64,000 bases of DNA from Fibrobacterota bacterium (GTDB taxonomy: Bacteria > Fibrobacterota > Fibrobacteria > UBA11236). Every line of letters begins with the position of its first letter. Position 1 is the first letter of the stretch. A program made the translations under genes and the position numbers. Where the stretch lies: contig JAQBPN010000127.1 in assembly GCA_028287505.1 (NCBI GenBank), positions 43,051-107,050 on the forward strand, given 5' to 3'. The notes under the pieces were generated by a model, which was given only the letters and a program-made list of their open reading frames with translations, did not search any database and was not told where the DNA came from. This document shows positions 52,453 to 61,090 of this stretch, one piece after another.

Positions 52453-53421
52453 ATGCTGCGCTGGGCCGCGATGGCGTGGATGATTGCGTCCATCGCCGGC
52501 GTTTCCCTGTCGGCCGGAGCGGCGCCGGTTCGGGCCGAGGTTGCGCCCGCACGGGCCGCGGCAGCGCAGAAACAGTCCGCGTCCGCGGATTCGTCCGTGC
52601 TCAGATTCATCCCGCCGGTCCTGACCCATCTGGATACCCTGTTCATCATCGCCGCCACCGGTGAACCGCGCTTCAAGCCTATGCGGGACAGCGCGGAAAA
52701 GGAATTGATCGCCGGGGACACTTCCACCTTGGACTACCTGATATCCAAACGCCTCCTCAACCAGACGCCGCGCCAACGCCATTACGTGGAAAGCCTGTTC
52801 AAATCGGTTTCCGATTCGGGCCGGAACCACGCCCCGGTGACCAAGCTGGCCGCGGCCCTTTCCGGCGCGGCCGACAGCGTCCAGGTCCAGTTGCTGCATA
52901 TCGGATCCGAACTGGGGGACACCACCTTCCTTCCGGTGGCGCGGCTATACCTGCGCGCGGACAGCGTGGAGGTCCGTAAGACCGCGGCGCGCAGCCTGGG
53001 GAGCTATCCATCGCCGGGAAACATCGCCCTGCTTCTCGACGGCCTGGACAAGACCCGCGATCTGGAATTGCAGGCTCGCCTGTGGGCCCTGGACAAGCAG
53101 ACCGGCTTCAAGGATTGGCCGCGCCTGCTCCCGGTGTTGGAGGATGAAAACCTGTACAACCGCCAACTGGCGAGGCGCATCGTGGCCAAGGCCGCCGGGG
53201 ACTGGGTTCCGTTGGAACGCTATATCCAGGCGGAGTTGGATCCGGAAGAACAGTTGGAGTGGGTTCTGTTGGCCCTGGAGGTTCCCGGACCCGCCGCCAA
53301 GGCTTATGTCCGGAAGGCGCTTCCCGCCCTGGATCCCGAGCCCAGGAAATTCATCGAGTCCATCATGCCGCGCCCCATGCGGAATCTACGAATGCCCCCT
53401 GTTCCGGAGCCTCCCCGTTGA
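52453..53421 (+). CDS. Exported HEAT-repeat-like protein
   Basis: This 322-residue protein has a signal peptide (MLRWAAMAWMIASIAGVSLSAGAA). The mature part is built of helical pairs such as LPVARLYLRADSVEVRKTAARSLGSYPSPGNIALLLDGL, in the manner of HEAT/PBS-type scaffolds. The C-terminus is Pro-rich. The start at 52453 is used; an ATG nine codons earlier (52426) would overlap the previous gene and weaken the signal. It is the third gene of the SEC-C/GGND operon, and may bind or scaffold its neighbour in the envelope. Confidence 0.8.
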   Translation: MLRWAAMAWMIASIAGVSLSAGAAPVRAEVAPARAAAAQKQSASADSSVLRFIPPVLTHLDTLFIIAATGEPRFKPMRDSAEKELIAGDTSTLDYLISKRLLNQTPRQRHYVESLFKSVSDSGRNHAPVTKLAAALSGAADSVQVQLLHIGSELGDTTFLPVARLYLRADSVEVRKTAARSLGSYPSPGNIALLLDGLDKTRDLELQARLWALDKQTGFKDWPRLLPVLEDENLYNRQLARRIVAKAAGDWVPLERYIQAELDPEEQLEWVLLALEVPGPAAKAYVRKALPALDPEPRKFIESIMPRPMRNLRMPPVPEPPR

Positions 53422-53553
53422 GAATCATCCGGTAATTTTTTTTCGCGCAAAAATGGCGCTTCCCCGCGCCTATTGGGTCCGCAGGCCGTAAAAACCTCGG
53501 TGAACCAGGGTCAAAATTCACTAATCCTCTTCTGGATAATGGTAATTTACGGG

Positions 53554-53559
53554 TATAAT
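53554..53559 (+). promoter_or_regulatory. Candidate -10 box upstream of glutamate dehydrogenase
   Basis: TATAAT sits 65 bases before the ATG at 53624. No strong -35 lies 17 bases upstream, so the box is only a candidate. Confidence 0.4.
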
Positions 53560-53623
53560 ATGGCTGAGCTGCCTGCTTCCGGCCTGGATGCCGGGAACGC
53601 GAAAAGACATCCTGAAAGGACCC

Positions 53624-54880
53624 ATGATCCAACCCACCGTCAAACTCACCCCCTTCGGCGCGGTCAACGCCCGGGTCAATCGCGCCTCCGACCTGTTGGA
53701 CATCAAGGAAAACTACCGCCGCCTGCTGACCAATTGCTGGCGCGAAACCAAGGTTTCCCTGCCCATCACGGACGACAAAGGGGATATGCGGGTTTTCGAA
53801 GGCTACCGGGTGCAGCATAACGGGGTGCGCGGGCCTTACAAAGGCGGCGTGCGTTATCATCTGGATGTGGATCTGGATGAAGTGAAGTCCCTTGCGTCCT
53901 TGATGACCTGGAAATGCGCCATCGTGAACATCCCCTTCGGCGGGGCCAAGGGCGGGGTGAGCGTCGATCCCACCAAGCTTTCCGATCGGGAAATGCAGAC
54001 CCTGACGCGCCGCTTCGTCTACAGCATCAAGAACATGATCGGTCCATACAAGGACATCATGGCTCCGGACATGGGTACCAATCCCAAGGTGATGGGATGG
54101 ATGATGGACGCTTACGGTCTCATCCACGGCTATACGCCGGCCATCGTCACCGGCAAGCCGGTCATGCTGGGCGGCACCCCCGACAGGTTGGATGCCACCG
54201 GACTGGGCGTGGCCATGATTACCCGCCGGGTCCTGGAAGACCGCAAGGAGTTCCTGAGCGGCAAGACCGTAGTGGTCCAGGGATTCGGAAACGTAGGCAG
54301 CTTCGCCGCCCTGCATCTGCACCGCATGAACGCCAAGGTAATCGCCATCGGCGACGTGTCGGGCGTGGTGGTGGACAAGCGCGGCATCGACGTGGAGAAA
54401 CTGATGGCCCACTTCGAGGCCAAGCGTTCCCTGGTCGGGTTTCCGGAAGGCGAGTTCGCCACGCGCGAGCAACTGGACGTCATGAGCGTGGAATGCGACA
54501 TCCTGGTGCCGGCGGCGCTGGGCCACGTGATCCATTCGGGCAACATGGAAAAGGTGCGCGCCCGGTATATCATCGAGGGCGCCAACGGACCGATCACTCC
54601 GGAGGCCGATGAGTACCTGGGACGTCAGGGCACCATCATCGTCCCGGATATCCTGGCCAACGCCGGAGGAGTGGTAGGCTCCTATTTCGAATGGGCCCAG
54701 AACATCCAGGTCCACCATTGGGAACGCGCCGAGAGCAAACTGGAATTGGACAAGTTCATGTCCTCCGCATTGCAGGGCGTTTCCGCGGCCGCGAAGAAAT
54801 TCGCGATCAACTATCGCGATGCGGCATTCGTGGTGGGCGTGGACCGGGTCTACCAAGCCGCGGTCGCCCGCGGGCATTAG
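53624..54880 (+). CDS. gdhA: Glutamate dehydrogenase (Glu/Leu/Phe/Val family)
   Basis: This 418-residue enzyme interconverts glutamate and 2-oxoglutarate plus ammonia. PYKGGVRYHLDVDLDEVKSLASLMTWKCAIVNIPFGGAKGGV (residues about 66-107) is shown here only by its parts: PYKGGVRYH and FGGAKGGV hold the catalytic Lys. A Rossmann GFGNVGSFAA and the C-terminal GPITPEADEYL follow. The AAAGGA at 53615 supports the start; the frame to 53588 is not used. Cofactor (NAD or NADP) is not settled by these motifs. Confidence 0.93.
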   Translation: MIQPTVKLTPFGAVNARVNRASDLLDIKENYRRLLTNCWRETKVSLPITDDKGDMRVFEGYRVQHNGVRGPYKGGVRYHLDVDLDEVKSLASLMTWKCAIVNIPFGGAKGGVSVDPTKLSDREMQTLTRRFVYSIKNMIGPYKDIMAPDMGTNPKVMGWMMDAYGLIHGYTPAIVTGKPVMLGGTPDRLDATGLGVAMITRRVLEDRKEFLSGKTVVVQGFGNVGSFAALHLHRMNAKVIAIGDVSGVVVDKRGIDVEKLMAHFEAKRSLVGFPEGEFATREQLDVMSVECDILVPAALGHVIHSGNMEKVRARYIIEGANGPITPEADEYLGRQGTIIVPDILANAGGVVGSYFEWAQNIQVHHWERAESKLELDKFMSSALQGVSAAAKKFAINYRDAAFVVGVDRVYQAAVARGH

Positions 54881-55186
54881 ACCAAGAGCAAGAGCGATCG
54901 GGCGAGGTGGCCGGATCAGACGAAACGGCCCTCGGGGCAGCGTTTCGTCGGGCGTCGGGCGACCCGGCGCGAAACGCGCCTGGGCGTCGGGCGTTAAGAA
55001 AAGAAAGAATCCATTGTTTGATAGGGAGCATGCGTTAGCATGCTTTTTCTTTTCTTAACGCCCGACGCCCGACGCCAAGGGGCGTAGCATTGGCACCAGG
55101 GGGTGGCCCGGTCGCCCGACGAGGCGCTGCCAAGGACACCGCCGCATCCTCTTGGCACTCTCTAGTTCAACAGTTCTTCGTTCGTC
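54881..55186. other. Intergenic region with the second GTCGGGCG element
   Basis: This 306-base gap between glutamate dehydrogenase and the convergent membrane-associated protein gene has no coding sequence that I support. It is mostly the element at 54936-55131. An inner AGCATGC...GCATGCT stem (about 55028-55043) could act as a terminator for either gene. Confidence 0.5.
54936..55131. repeat. Palindromic intergenic element, GTCGGGCG family (copy 2)
   Basis: Ends GGCAGCGtttCGTCGGGCG (from 54936) and CGCCCGACGaggCGCTGCC (to 55131) pair imperfectly. A perfect inner pair is GCGTCGGGCGTTAAGAAAAG (54984-55003) with its complement at 55049-55068. Copy 1 (42082-42288) shares TTTCGTCGGGCG, GCGTCGGGCGTwAA and GTCGCCCGACGA. 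Confidence 0.8.
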
Positions 55187-55771
55187 TCAGGGGATCAGGT
55201 AAAACACATGCAGCCCCAACGTGATGTACGTGGTCTCCGATCGGTTCGGAAGGTGCCCGGATAGGTAGCGCGTCAATTCCAGGTTCAGATCCATCCCCAG
55301 GGGCCGGTTGTCGAAAGGCATCCAGTATTTGCCCAGGGATAATGTGCCGAAGGGTCTGAGTCCCGCCCGCTCTCCGTTGAAGTTGTACGCGAAAAAGCCG
55401 CCCGCCGACAGGCCGAAATACTCGGATCCGCGGATGGGCTCCGTCTCCTCGTCCCCCAACCAGAGTTTGCGCAGACCCACGTTCACCTGGGGCAGATAGT
55501 CGTAGCCGGCCACCGCATCCCCCGGATCGAAACGCGCCTGGAGCCCCAATTGCCAGGACCCGGGGAGATCCCGGAAACACCCGAGCTGAGGTTGCATCCC
55601 CAGGTCGCTGCCGATGGCGATAGCGGAACCGGCCGCGACGATGGTCCCCCGTTTGACCTTGGGCTCTTCCGAACCGTCGGGGACGTATTCCGCTGCGCGG
55701 GCGGCGGACGCAGCCAACAGCAGGGCGAGAACGAAGGGAATCAGGGTGCGCGGCTCAGGCGGACGGAGCAT
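55187..55771 (-). CDS. Exported membrane-associated protein, unknown
   Basis: This 194-residue protein starts at 55771 (MLRPPEPRTLIPFVLALLLAASAARA), a clean signal peptide; the longer frame enters pyrD. The mature part has beta patterns with many aromatics (GLSAGGFFAYNFNGER, YLSGHLPNRSETTYITLGLHVFYLIP) and ends in Pro after an aromatic, suggesting an outer-membrane or periplasmic beta protein. No family is recognised. It overlaps the end of pyrD by 17 bases and should be co-transcribed with it. Confidence 0.75.
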   Translation of the reverse strand: MLRPPEPRTLIPFVLALLLAASAARAAEYVPDGSEEPKVKRGTIVAAGSAIAIGSDLGMQPQLGCFRDLPGSWQLGLQARFDPGDAVAGYDYLPQVNVGLRKLWLGDEETEPIRGSEYFGLSAGGFFAYNFNGERAGLRPFGTLSLGKYWMPFDNRPLGMDLNLELTRYLSGHLPNRSETTYITLGLHVFYLIP

Positions 55772-56954
55772 ATCCGTCCAGGTTCTGGATGCCCCGGGCG
55801 CGCATGGCATCGAGCAGTTCCCGGTTCATCTTGCGCGCGGCATTCCACCGGTACGCAAGGACGGTATAACATTGCACCGCATCCGCGCCGGCCTCCAGCA
55901 GGTCCAGCACCTTGGCTCCGTGATCGATGCCTCCGCAGGCGAAGATGGTGAGCTTGGGCAATTGGCGGCGGATATATTGAACGGCCGGCAGCGTGTTCTT
56001 GTACAGTATGCGCCCGGACAGGCCTCCCTTGGCCCCGGTGGCGCTGACGGGACGGATTTCCGATTCCGGGGTGTTCATGCGGAGATAGCGGGCCTTGTCG
56101 CCCGGAAAGGTGTTGAAGAGTACCAGGCCGGTTACCCCTGCGTCCGAAATGATCTGCAGGTTTCCGTCCAGGGCGCGCGAACTCAGGTCCGGTGAAATCT
56201 TGACAAGCACGGCCTTCTTGGGAGCGAGGTTTTTGCGGGCTTCCATGATTTCGCGGAGGAGATCCCGGAGGAACGCCTCCTGGGTGTCCATGCGGTTGTC
56301 GCCCGTGTTGGGGCAGCTCACGTTGAGTTCGATATAGTCGGCGGCGCGGTAGGCGCGGCGGAAGGTGGCCAGAACGTCCGCGATCTTGGCGTCGGAGTCC
56401 TCGACGCCGGGAGTGTCCGCGACGCTGATGCCCAAGGCGAGCTTGCGGCGGTGGCAGGATCCCAGGGCCTTGTCGACTTCCGTGGCGATGGTTTCGATGC
56501 CCGGATTGTTGAGACCCATGGAATTGCTCATCGAGCGGTCCAGCGGAAGCATGCGCATGCGGGGCCGGAAGGGATTCCCTTCGCGGGCGCCGCTGGTGGC
56601 CGAACCCACCGAAACCGCGCCGAAACCCAAAGTACTGAAGCCGGCGAGATGTTCGGCGTATTTGTTGCCTCCCGCGGCCAACATGATGGGGCTGGCGAGG
56701 GTGATGGGCATGCTCCGGTCATGGAAACGGATGGTCTTCTCGAGATTGGAATGGGGGCGGCTGCGCGGAGGGAGCGCATCGGACAAGGCCGCCAGGGTGG
56801 AAAGCAGATGGTGGCGCGTCTCGGGATTGCGGATCAAGGCCTTGCCGGCCTCCAGCATCAGGTCTCCCAGGCCGCGACTATAGTCGTGATGGATGACGCC
56901 TTGGCCGCGTTGCTCGATTTTTAGGGTGTCAGCCATGCTTCCTGGGGTGCTCAC
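55755..56954 (-). CDS. pyrD: Dihydroorotate dehydrogenase family protein
   Basis: This 399-residue FMN enzyme of pyrimidine synthesis has a long N-terminal extension (about 1-85) like membrane-linked class 2 enzymes. It contains PIMLAAGGNKYAEH, GFGAVSVGSATSG, NSMGLNNPG, YIELNVSCPNTGDN, LVKISPDLS and GGIDHGAKVLDLLEAGADAVQ. The base in the NVSCPN motif is Cys, as in class 1 enzymes, while class 2 enzymes usually have Ser (NISSPNT). The class is therefore unclear. Other pyr genes are not in the window. Confidence 0.85.
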   Translation of the reverse strand: MSTPGSMADTLKIEQRGQGVIHHDYSRGLGDLMLEAGKALIRNPETRHHLLSTLAALSDALPPRSRPHSNLEKTIRFHDRSMPITLASPIMLAAGGNKYAEHLAGFSTLGFGAVSVGSATSGAREGNPFRPRMRMLPLDRSMSNSMGLNNPGIETIATEVDKALGSCHRRKLALGISVADTPGVEDSDAKIADVLATFRRAYRAADYIELNVSCPNTGDNRMDTQEAFLRDLLREIMEARKNLAPKKAVLVKISPDLSSRALDGNLQIISDAGVTGLVLFNTFPGDKARYLRMNTPESEIRPVSATGAKGGLSGRILYKNTLPAVQYIRRQLPKLTIFACGGIDHGAKVLDLLEAGADAVQCYTVLAYRWNAARKMNRELLDAMRARGIQNLDGYAPSA

Positions 56955-57104
56955 GATGATAACTATAAAGTAATAAACGGACCCGGGACAAGGCGCAAAG
57001 CATCGATAAAGCGCGATGGCGGAAGGGATGGCTTTTTGCTAGATTGGATGCCAGGGCCCATCCGCAAGCAGCCCGTCACCTCCAATTCATTGAGCAGCAG
57101 GAAC

Positions 57105-57701
57105 ATGGCCAAAGTCGTCAAAACCTCGGAAACCCCAAATCCCCTGGCCATCCGGTTCCATCTGGACTGCAAGGTCGTGGAATCGGGCTCCCGATCCTAT
57201 CCGGATGCCGAGTCCGCCCAGGCCGATCGCACCGCCGCCAAGCTCTTCGAGCTTCCCAATGTGACGTCCGTATTCTACGTGGGAACCACCGTCACGGTGA
57301 ACAAAGACGAGGAAGGCGATTGGAACGACCTGATCACGCCCATCGCCGATATCCTCGAGGAAAGCATTTCCCCGGCGCAAGAACCCAAAGCGGCCGAATC
57401 CGAGCAGGACTTCGACGCCGGTGCGGCCGGCGCCCAGATCCAGCGTCCCGAAGACTTTTTCAAGCTGTCCTTGGAGGACCAGGTGGGCCACCTCAACCGC
57501 ATTTTCGACGAGATGGTCCGGCCGGGACTGGCCGGGGACGGAGGCGGTCTGGAACTGATGGGCATCGAAGGTTCCACCGTGCGCATCCACTATGAAGGCG
57601 CTTGCGGCAGTTGCCCCAGCGCCACCTCGGGTACCCTCATGTACATCGAGGGCGCCATCCAACGCAAGGCGCATCCGGAGCTGACGGTAGCCACCGACTA
57701 G
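57105..57701 (+). CDS. nfu: Nfu-type iron-sulfur scaffold/carrier protein
   Basis: This 198-residue protein has an N-terminal Nfu domain (ETPNPLAIRFHLDCKVVESG, LPNVTSVFYVGTTVTVNKDE) and a C-terminal NifU-like domain with the cluster-binding CGSC in EGACGSCPSATSGTLMYIEGA. It should deliver [4Fe-4S] clusters to target enzymes. The start at 57105 is near AGCAGGAAC; the earlier frame (57036) is not used. It is divergent from pyrD. Confidence 0.92.
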   Translation: MAKVVKTSETPNPLAIRFHLDCKVVESGSRSYPDAESAQADRTAAKLFELPNVTSVFYVGTTVTVNKDEEGDWNDLITPIADILEESISPAQEPKAAESEQDFDAGAAGAQIQRPEDFFKLSLEDQVGHLNRIFDEMVRPGLAGDGGGLELMGIEGSTVRIHYEGACGSCPSATSGTLMYIEGAIQRKAHPELTVATD

Positions 57702-58858
57702 CTTTTCACGTCCGCGGTTTCCGCGTCCGCGGCTTCCGCGTCCGGTTCCGCGCGGTTCTCGGCCGCTTTCGCCGCTCCCTGCATTTTTTCCCGCCACGAA
57801 TCGAACGCCGGTGCCAACACGCCCTTGCGCTGGCCCGCGAGCAGTCTCCGGATCATCTCCCTGCCGAATTCCAGGCTTGGCTTGAAAAGGTCCGCGAACA
57901 ACGGCAAGGAAAGCAGAAAGCCCCGGAGATACGGGGAACGGGAGCGCCCGGCCCATTGCCAGGGAAATCTGCCGGACAGCCATCGTCCCAGCAGGATCAG
58001 ATTGGCCAACCTCGCGGCATACAACGCGAACCTGTACGCGCCTTCGCGCGTTACCCACTCCCCCAGCAGATAGGCTCCCGAGGTGTGGAAGAGATGCAAC
58101 CAGGCCAGATAGAAGAAGAAGGGCCACGCATGCAACAGGATGCGGCCCCGGTCCTTCATCAGGATCAACAGAATGGCCAGCACGGGCAATTGCATGCGGA
58201 AATCGGAAACCAGGAACAATCCCGCCAACACCGCGAGACCGGCCAGGAACGGACCCGGCCTGGAGTGGGCGGGCGCGGCCGCCGGGGGCATCGCTCCGGT
58301 CCCGGCCGGCGAGAACAATTCCGCCAACTCGGTTTCCGAGAATCTGATGAGCAGGGCGACGGCGGCGCCGGAAACCAGGGACCAGGCCAGGATGGGACCG
58401 GTCTGGAAGTAGAACCCCGAATGCCTGATGAGCGTGAAATTGACGGCCGCCAATTGGGCCACATTGAAGCCGGTGGCCAGGAGAACGCTCGCCCCCAGGA
58501 CGCCCATCCACCCCCGCCGATACGCCCAGGTTACCGGTTGGCCAAGGCCCAGGAAGGCGACGGCCCCCGATCCGGTGCCGATCAGAAAAGTGGTCAAGGG
58601 CTGGCCCCCATACAGGATGCTGATGAAATTGCGCGCCAGGAACAGGGCGAACGCCGCGCGGGGCCCGTACTGCAGCATGAAGGGCAGGATGATCACGTAT
58701 GAGAATCCGATCCGCATCCACGGGAACAACGGGATCCGGGGAAGCAGGTTCTCCATGATCTGCAGGCTGGAGGCGATCAGCAAGGCCAAGGCGAAGGCTT
58801 CAGGGGTGACCTTGCCTTGGCCGGCGGGATTGTCCCGCGGCTCAGTAGGTAACGGCAT
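57698..58858 (-). CDS. Gx transporter family protein fused to a CbiQ-like membrane domain
   Basis: This protein of about 386 residues has an N-terminal membrane part of the Gx transporter / heptaprenyl-diphosphate-synthase-component-I type (ALLIASSLQIMENLLPRIPLFPWMRIG, LPFMLQYGPRAA, LYGGQPLTTFLIGT). A second membrane part (about 215-350; LLILMKDRGRI, LLHLFHTSGAYLLGEWVTREG) is reminiscent of ECF T components such as CbiQ. No ATPase is encoded nearby. The C-terminal tail is Ala/Glu-rich. Its start (58858) lies inside the end of the NusG_II gene, overlapping it by 17 bases. Such pairs are often seen with flavin-related membrane redox systems. Confidence 0.78.
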   Translation of the reverse strand: MPLPTEPRDNPAGQGKVTPEAFALALLIASSLQIMENLLPRIPLFPWMRIGFSYVIILPFMLQYGPRAAFALFLARNFISILYGGQPLTTFLIGTGSGAVAFLGLGQPVTWAYRRGWMGVLGASVLLATGFNVAQLAAVNFTLIRHSGFYFQTGPILAWSLVSGAAVALLIRFSETELAELFSPAGTGAMPPAAAPAHSRPGPFLAGLAVLAGLFLVSDFRMQLPVLAILLILMKDRGRILLHAWPFFFYLAWLHLFHTSGAYLLGEWVTREGAYRFALYAARLANLILLGRWLSGRFPWQWAGRSRSPYLRGFLLSLPLFADLFKPSLEFGREMIRRLLAGQRKGVLAPAFDSWREKMQGAAKAAENRAEPDAEAADAETADVKS

Positions 58859-59249
58859 CGGTTCCGGCCCCCGGTTCCTTTTTCCCGGCGCCATCCCCGT
58901 CCTTGTCCGCTTCCATCATCACCAGCACCCGCGCAGGCATGCAGATGATCTCGGAGTGGGCGTGCCGGATGGTCCCCGTCCTCACGCAGACCTTGTTCCT
59001 GCACGGGGAAGAAACCACTTTGGCCCCGCCTTCCCCGATTTCCAGAACCAGGGGTCCTATCAGGGTGGGAACGGTCACCTGGTGTCTGGCGCCATCCAGT
59101 TTATACCATCCGTATTTCTTGTTGCCGATGAAGACCTGGACGGAGGCGCCTTCCTCCATGCGGAAGGCCATGAACCCCCATGCGGAAGCGCATGCGACCA
59201 GAAGCAGGACGGCCGCGTCGAGAGGACGGAAAAATGCGCGGGCCCCCAT
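58842..59249 (-). CDS. NusG domain II-containing membrane-anchored protein
   Basis: This 135-residue protein has an N-terminal membrane segment (about 11-27, AAVLLLVACASAWGFMA) and an extracytoplasmic NusG_II-type domain. The Cys pattern SSPCRNKVCVRTGTIRHAHSEIICMPAR is the family signature (three cysteines). The role of this domain is unknown, but it is usually encoded next to a Gx transporter, as here. It precedes the Gx gene and overlaps it, so the two are translated together. Confidence 0.85.
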   Translation of the reverse strand: MGARAFFRPLDAAVLLLVACASAWGFMAFRMEEGASVQVFIGNKKYGWYKLDGARHQVTVPTLIGPLVLEIGEGGAKVVSSPCRNKVCVRTGTIRHAHSEIICMPARVLVMMEADKDGDGAGKKEPGAGTDAVTY

Positions 59250-59270
59250 CGCAACAATGTAACCCGATCT

Positions 59271-59783
59271 TCAGCGCGGAGGTAGGGTCACCGTGCGCTG
59301 GGCCGCTTTCGCCGATTGGGGAAGCGAACGTCCCCGGAGATCCGTTTTGACCGCCGCCGGATCCATGGGGCGGAACAGGGAGAAGGGCCGCACCAGGCCG
59401 GTCGGAGCCGTGGTAGTGAAGGTGCTGCTGGTCGTATAGGGTTTTTCGCCTCCCTTGGTGTCCACGGCCTTGATGCTGAAATTGTATTGCGTGGCCGCCT
59501 TGAGGTTGGACACGGCGAAGGAGCCCTGGTTACCGACGGCCGTCTTGGTCGTGCAATTGCCCGTCGGCACCGCCGGAGCGATGCCGTAACACAAGGTGCG
59601 GGTCCCATAATCGTATTTGTCCTTGGAATATTGGACTACGGCGGAGGTGGGAGTGATTCCGGTGACGCTCACGGTCAGGCTTGCGGCGGTGATTGCGTCA
59701 GGCTCGGCTTCCGCGGAATGGCGGGAGAGCAGCAGGACGGACAGGGATACGACCAGGATCGAAAGGGTGATGCGCTTTTTCAT
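59271..59783 (-). CDS. Exported fibronectin type III domain protein
   Basis: This 170-residue protein has a signal peptide (KKRITLSILVVSLSVLLLSRHSAEA) and one fibronectin type III domain (about 33-125; TAASLTVSVTGITPTSAVVQYS, GSFAVSNLKAATQYNFSIKAVD). A Thr-rich linker and a C-terminal tail follow. AAGGAG six bases before the ATG fixes the start. It is the last gene of the envelope redox operon, 35 bases after the electron-carrier gene. It may bind or position one of the redox proteins; that is inference from position. Confidence 0.85.
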   Translation of the reverse strand: MKKRITLSILVVSLSVLLLSRHSAEAEPDAITAASLTVSVTGITPTSAVVQYSKDKYDYGTRTLCYGIAPAVPTGNCTTKTAVGNQGSFAVSNLKAATQYNFSIKAVDTKGGEKPYTTSSTFTTTAPTGLVRPFSLFRPMDPAAVKTDLRGRSLPQSAKAAQRTVTLPPR

Positions 59784-59818
59784 GAGTGTCTCCTTCATGG
59801 ATTTCGGATTGCTTACCA

Positions 59819-60517
59819 TTACCATTGGCGTCCCGCTTGGAAGACGAAATATCCGGCCATGATGACCATCAGGTACCCCATGACCTTTTTGATGTGCACC
59901 ATCCACATTCCCGACTTGGGCAAACGCGTCAGGAAGGAGGAGAACGTGCCCAAGAGAATGAGCACCGATCCCATTCCCAAGGCGAACGAAAAGAGGAAGA
60001 TGGGTCCCATGACAAGATTCCGCGTCGAACCCACCCATGTAAGGATCGCCGCCAAGGGTGGAGCCGTGCATGGGGAGGCGACCAGGCCGAAGGTCAGACC
60101 GTAGGCGAAGTTCCCGAGCAGGCCCTGTTTGCGCGCGGCACCGCTGCCGATACTCAATGCGCCGAAGTTTACGTTGAATACCTCGAACATGTTCAGCGCC
60201 AGGGCCATGATGACCGCGGCCACGCCGATCAGCACCCAGGGATTGGAGCTCAGGGATCCGAAAAGGGAGCCCGTCAATGCCGCCGCCAGTCCCAAGGCCG
60301 CGTAGGTCATGGCGATTCCCGTCACGTAGGAGAAGGCAAGCAGGAACGCCCGTAACTTGGATTCCGCCTGGCGGCTGCCCAGGATTCCGATGGTGACCGG
60401 GATCAGAGGATAGATACAGGGAGTAAAGCTCGATGCCACCCCGGCCAGGAAACAAAGGAAGAGCACGCCGAAAGATCCCGTGGACAGTGCATTGGCGAGA
60501 TGGGTACCTGTGAACAT
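59819..60517 (-). CDS. CcdA/DsbD-type transmembrane thiol electron carrier
   Basis: This 232-residue membrane protein has about six hydrophobic segments and the paired motifs SSFTPCIYPLIPVTIGIL and LVASPCTAPPLAAIL. The two cysteines in those motifs pass electrons from cytoplasmic thioredoxin to the periplasm. AAAGGAG lies eight bases before the ATG at 60517; the longer frame reads out of the TlpA gene and is not used. It follows the TlpA-type thioredoxin by 31 bases. The pair should keep the thioredoxin reduced. Confidence 0.9.
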   Translation of the reverse strand: MFTGTHLANALSTGSFGVLFLCFLAGVASSFTPCIYPLIPVTIGILGSRQAESKLRAFLLAFSYVTGIAMTYAALGLAAALTGSLFGSLSSNPWVLIGVAAVIMALALNMFEVFNVNFGALSIGSGAARKQGLLGNFAYGLTFGLVASPCTAPPLAAILTWVGSTRNLVMGPIFLFSFALGMGSVLILLGTFSSFLTRLPKSGMWMVHIKKVMGYLMVIMAGYFVFQAGRQW

Positions 60518-60548
60518 TTCTGTCAACTCCTTTGGGTCGGAAACCGGT

Positions 60549-61079
60549 TCAATGCATCGCCTTTTCAGCGGCGGCGACGAGTTCGCCTTCCTGCGCGGGA
60601 TCATAACCGGGCATGGCGGTCTTGAGATCGCCATGCTTGTCGAAAATATAGAGGGAAGGGATCCCGTTGAACCCGAAGGATTTCCCCAAGGTGTTTTCCT
60701 TGTCCAGAAGCACCAGGTAATTGATGCCGAGCTTCTTGCCGGCTTTGCGTATTTTTTCGGCGGAACCCTTGTCCACACTGATGCCGATGATGGTCAGCCC
60801 GCCGTTCTTGTACTTTTCATTGAGTTCGGCGAGCTTGGGAATGGTTTCCTTACAGGTATTGCACCAAGTGGCCCAGAAATCGATCACCAGGGCTTTGCCC
60901 CGGAATTGCGCATTGGTCCATTCCTTGCCGTCCACATCCTTGAGCGAAAACTCGGGAAGCCTGGTCATGGCCGGTTTTACCGGCCCTCCGGCCCGGGGGG
61001 GGAGCGTTCCCACCGCGGACGCGAACAAGATCACCGCCATGATGGCCGCGCTGCGGGGAATTCGGCTTTGGGTTTCCAT
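60549..61079 (-). CDS. TlpA-like periplasmic thioredoxin
   Basis: This 176-residue protein has a signal or anchor segment (about 12-27) and a thioredoxin fold with the active site FWATWCNTCKETIP (C-N-T-C). The cis-Pro is in FGFNGIPSLYIFDKHG. TlpA/ResA-type proteins reduce the cysteines of apocytochromes c or other envelope proteins. The operon encodes a multihaem lipoprotein, so reduction of its CxxCH cysteines is the likely job. It lies 11 bases after the DUF3570 gene. Confidence 0.92.
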   Translation of the reverse strand: METQSRIPRSAAIMAVILFASAVGTLPPRAGGPVKPAMTRLPEFSLKDVDGKEWTNAQFRGKALVIDFWATWCNTCKETIPKLAELNEKYKNGGLTIIGISVDKGSAEKIRKAGKKLGINYLVLLDKENTLGKSFGFNGIPSLYIFDKHGDLKTAMPGYDPAQEGELVAAAEKAMH

Positions 61080-61090
61080 ATCGGTTCCTT

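Noticed and set aside
54691..55058. Short plus-strand frames after glutamate dehydrogenase
   Set aside because: They run through the palindromic element and lack start signals.
32075..55131. Insertion sequences corresponding to the inverted-repeat elements
   Set aside because: No transposase is encoded in or near them and no clear target duplication could be identified, so they are listed as repeats only.
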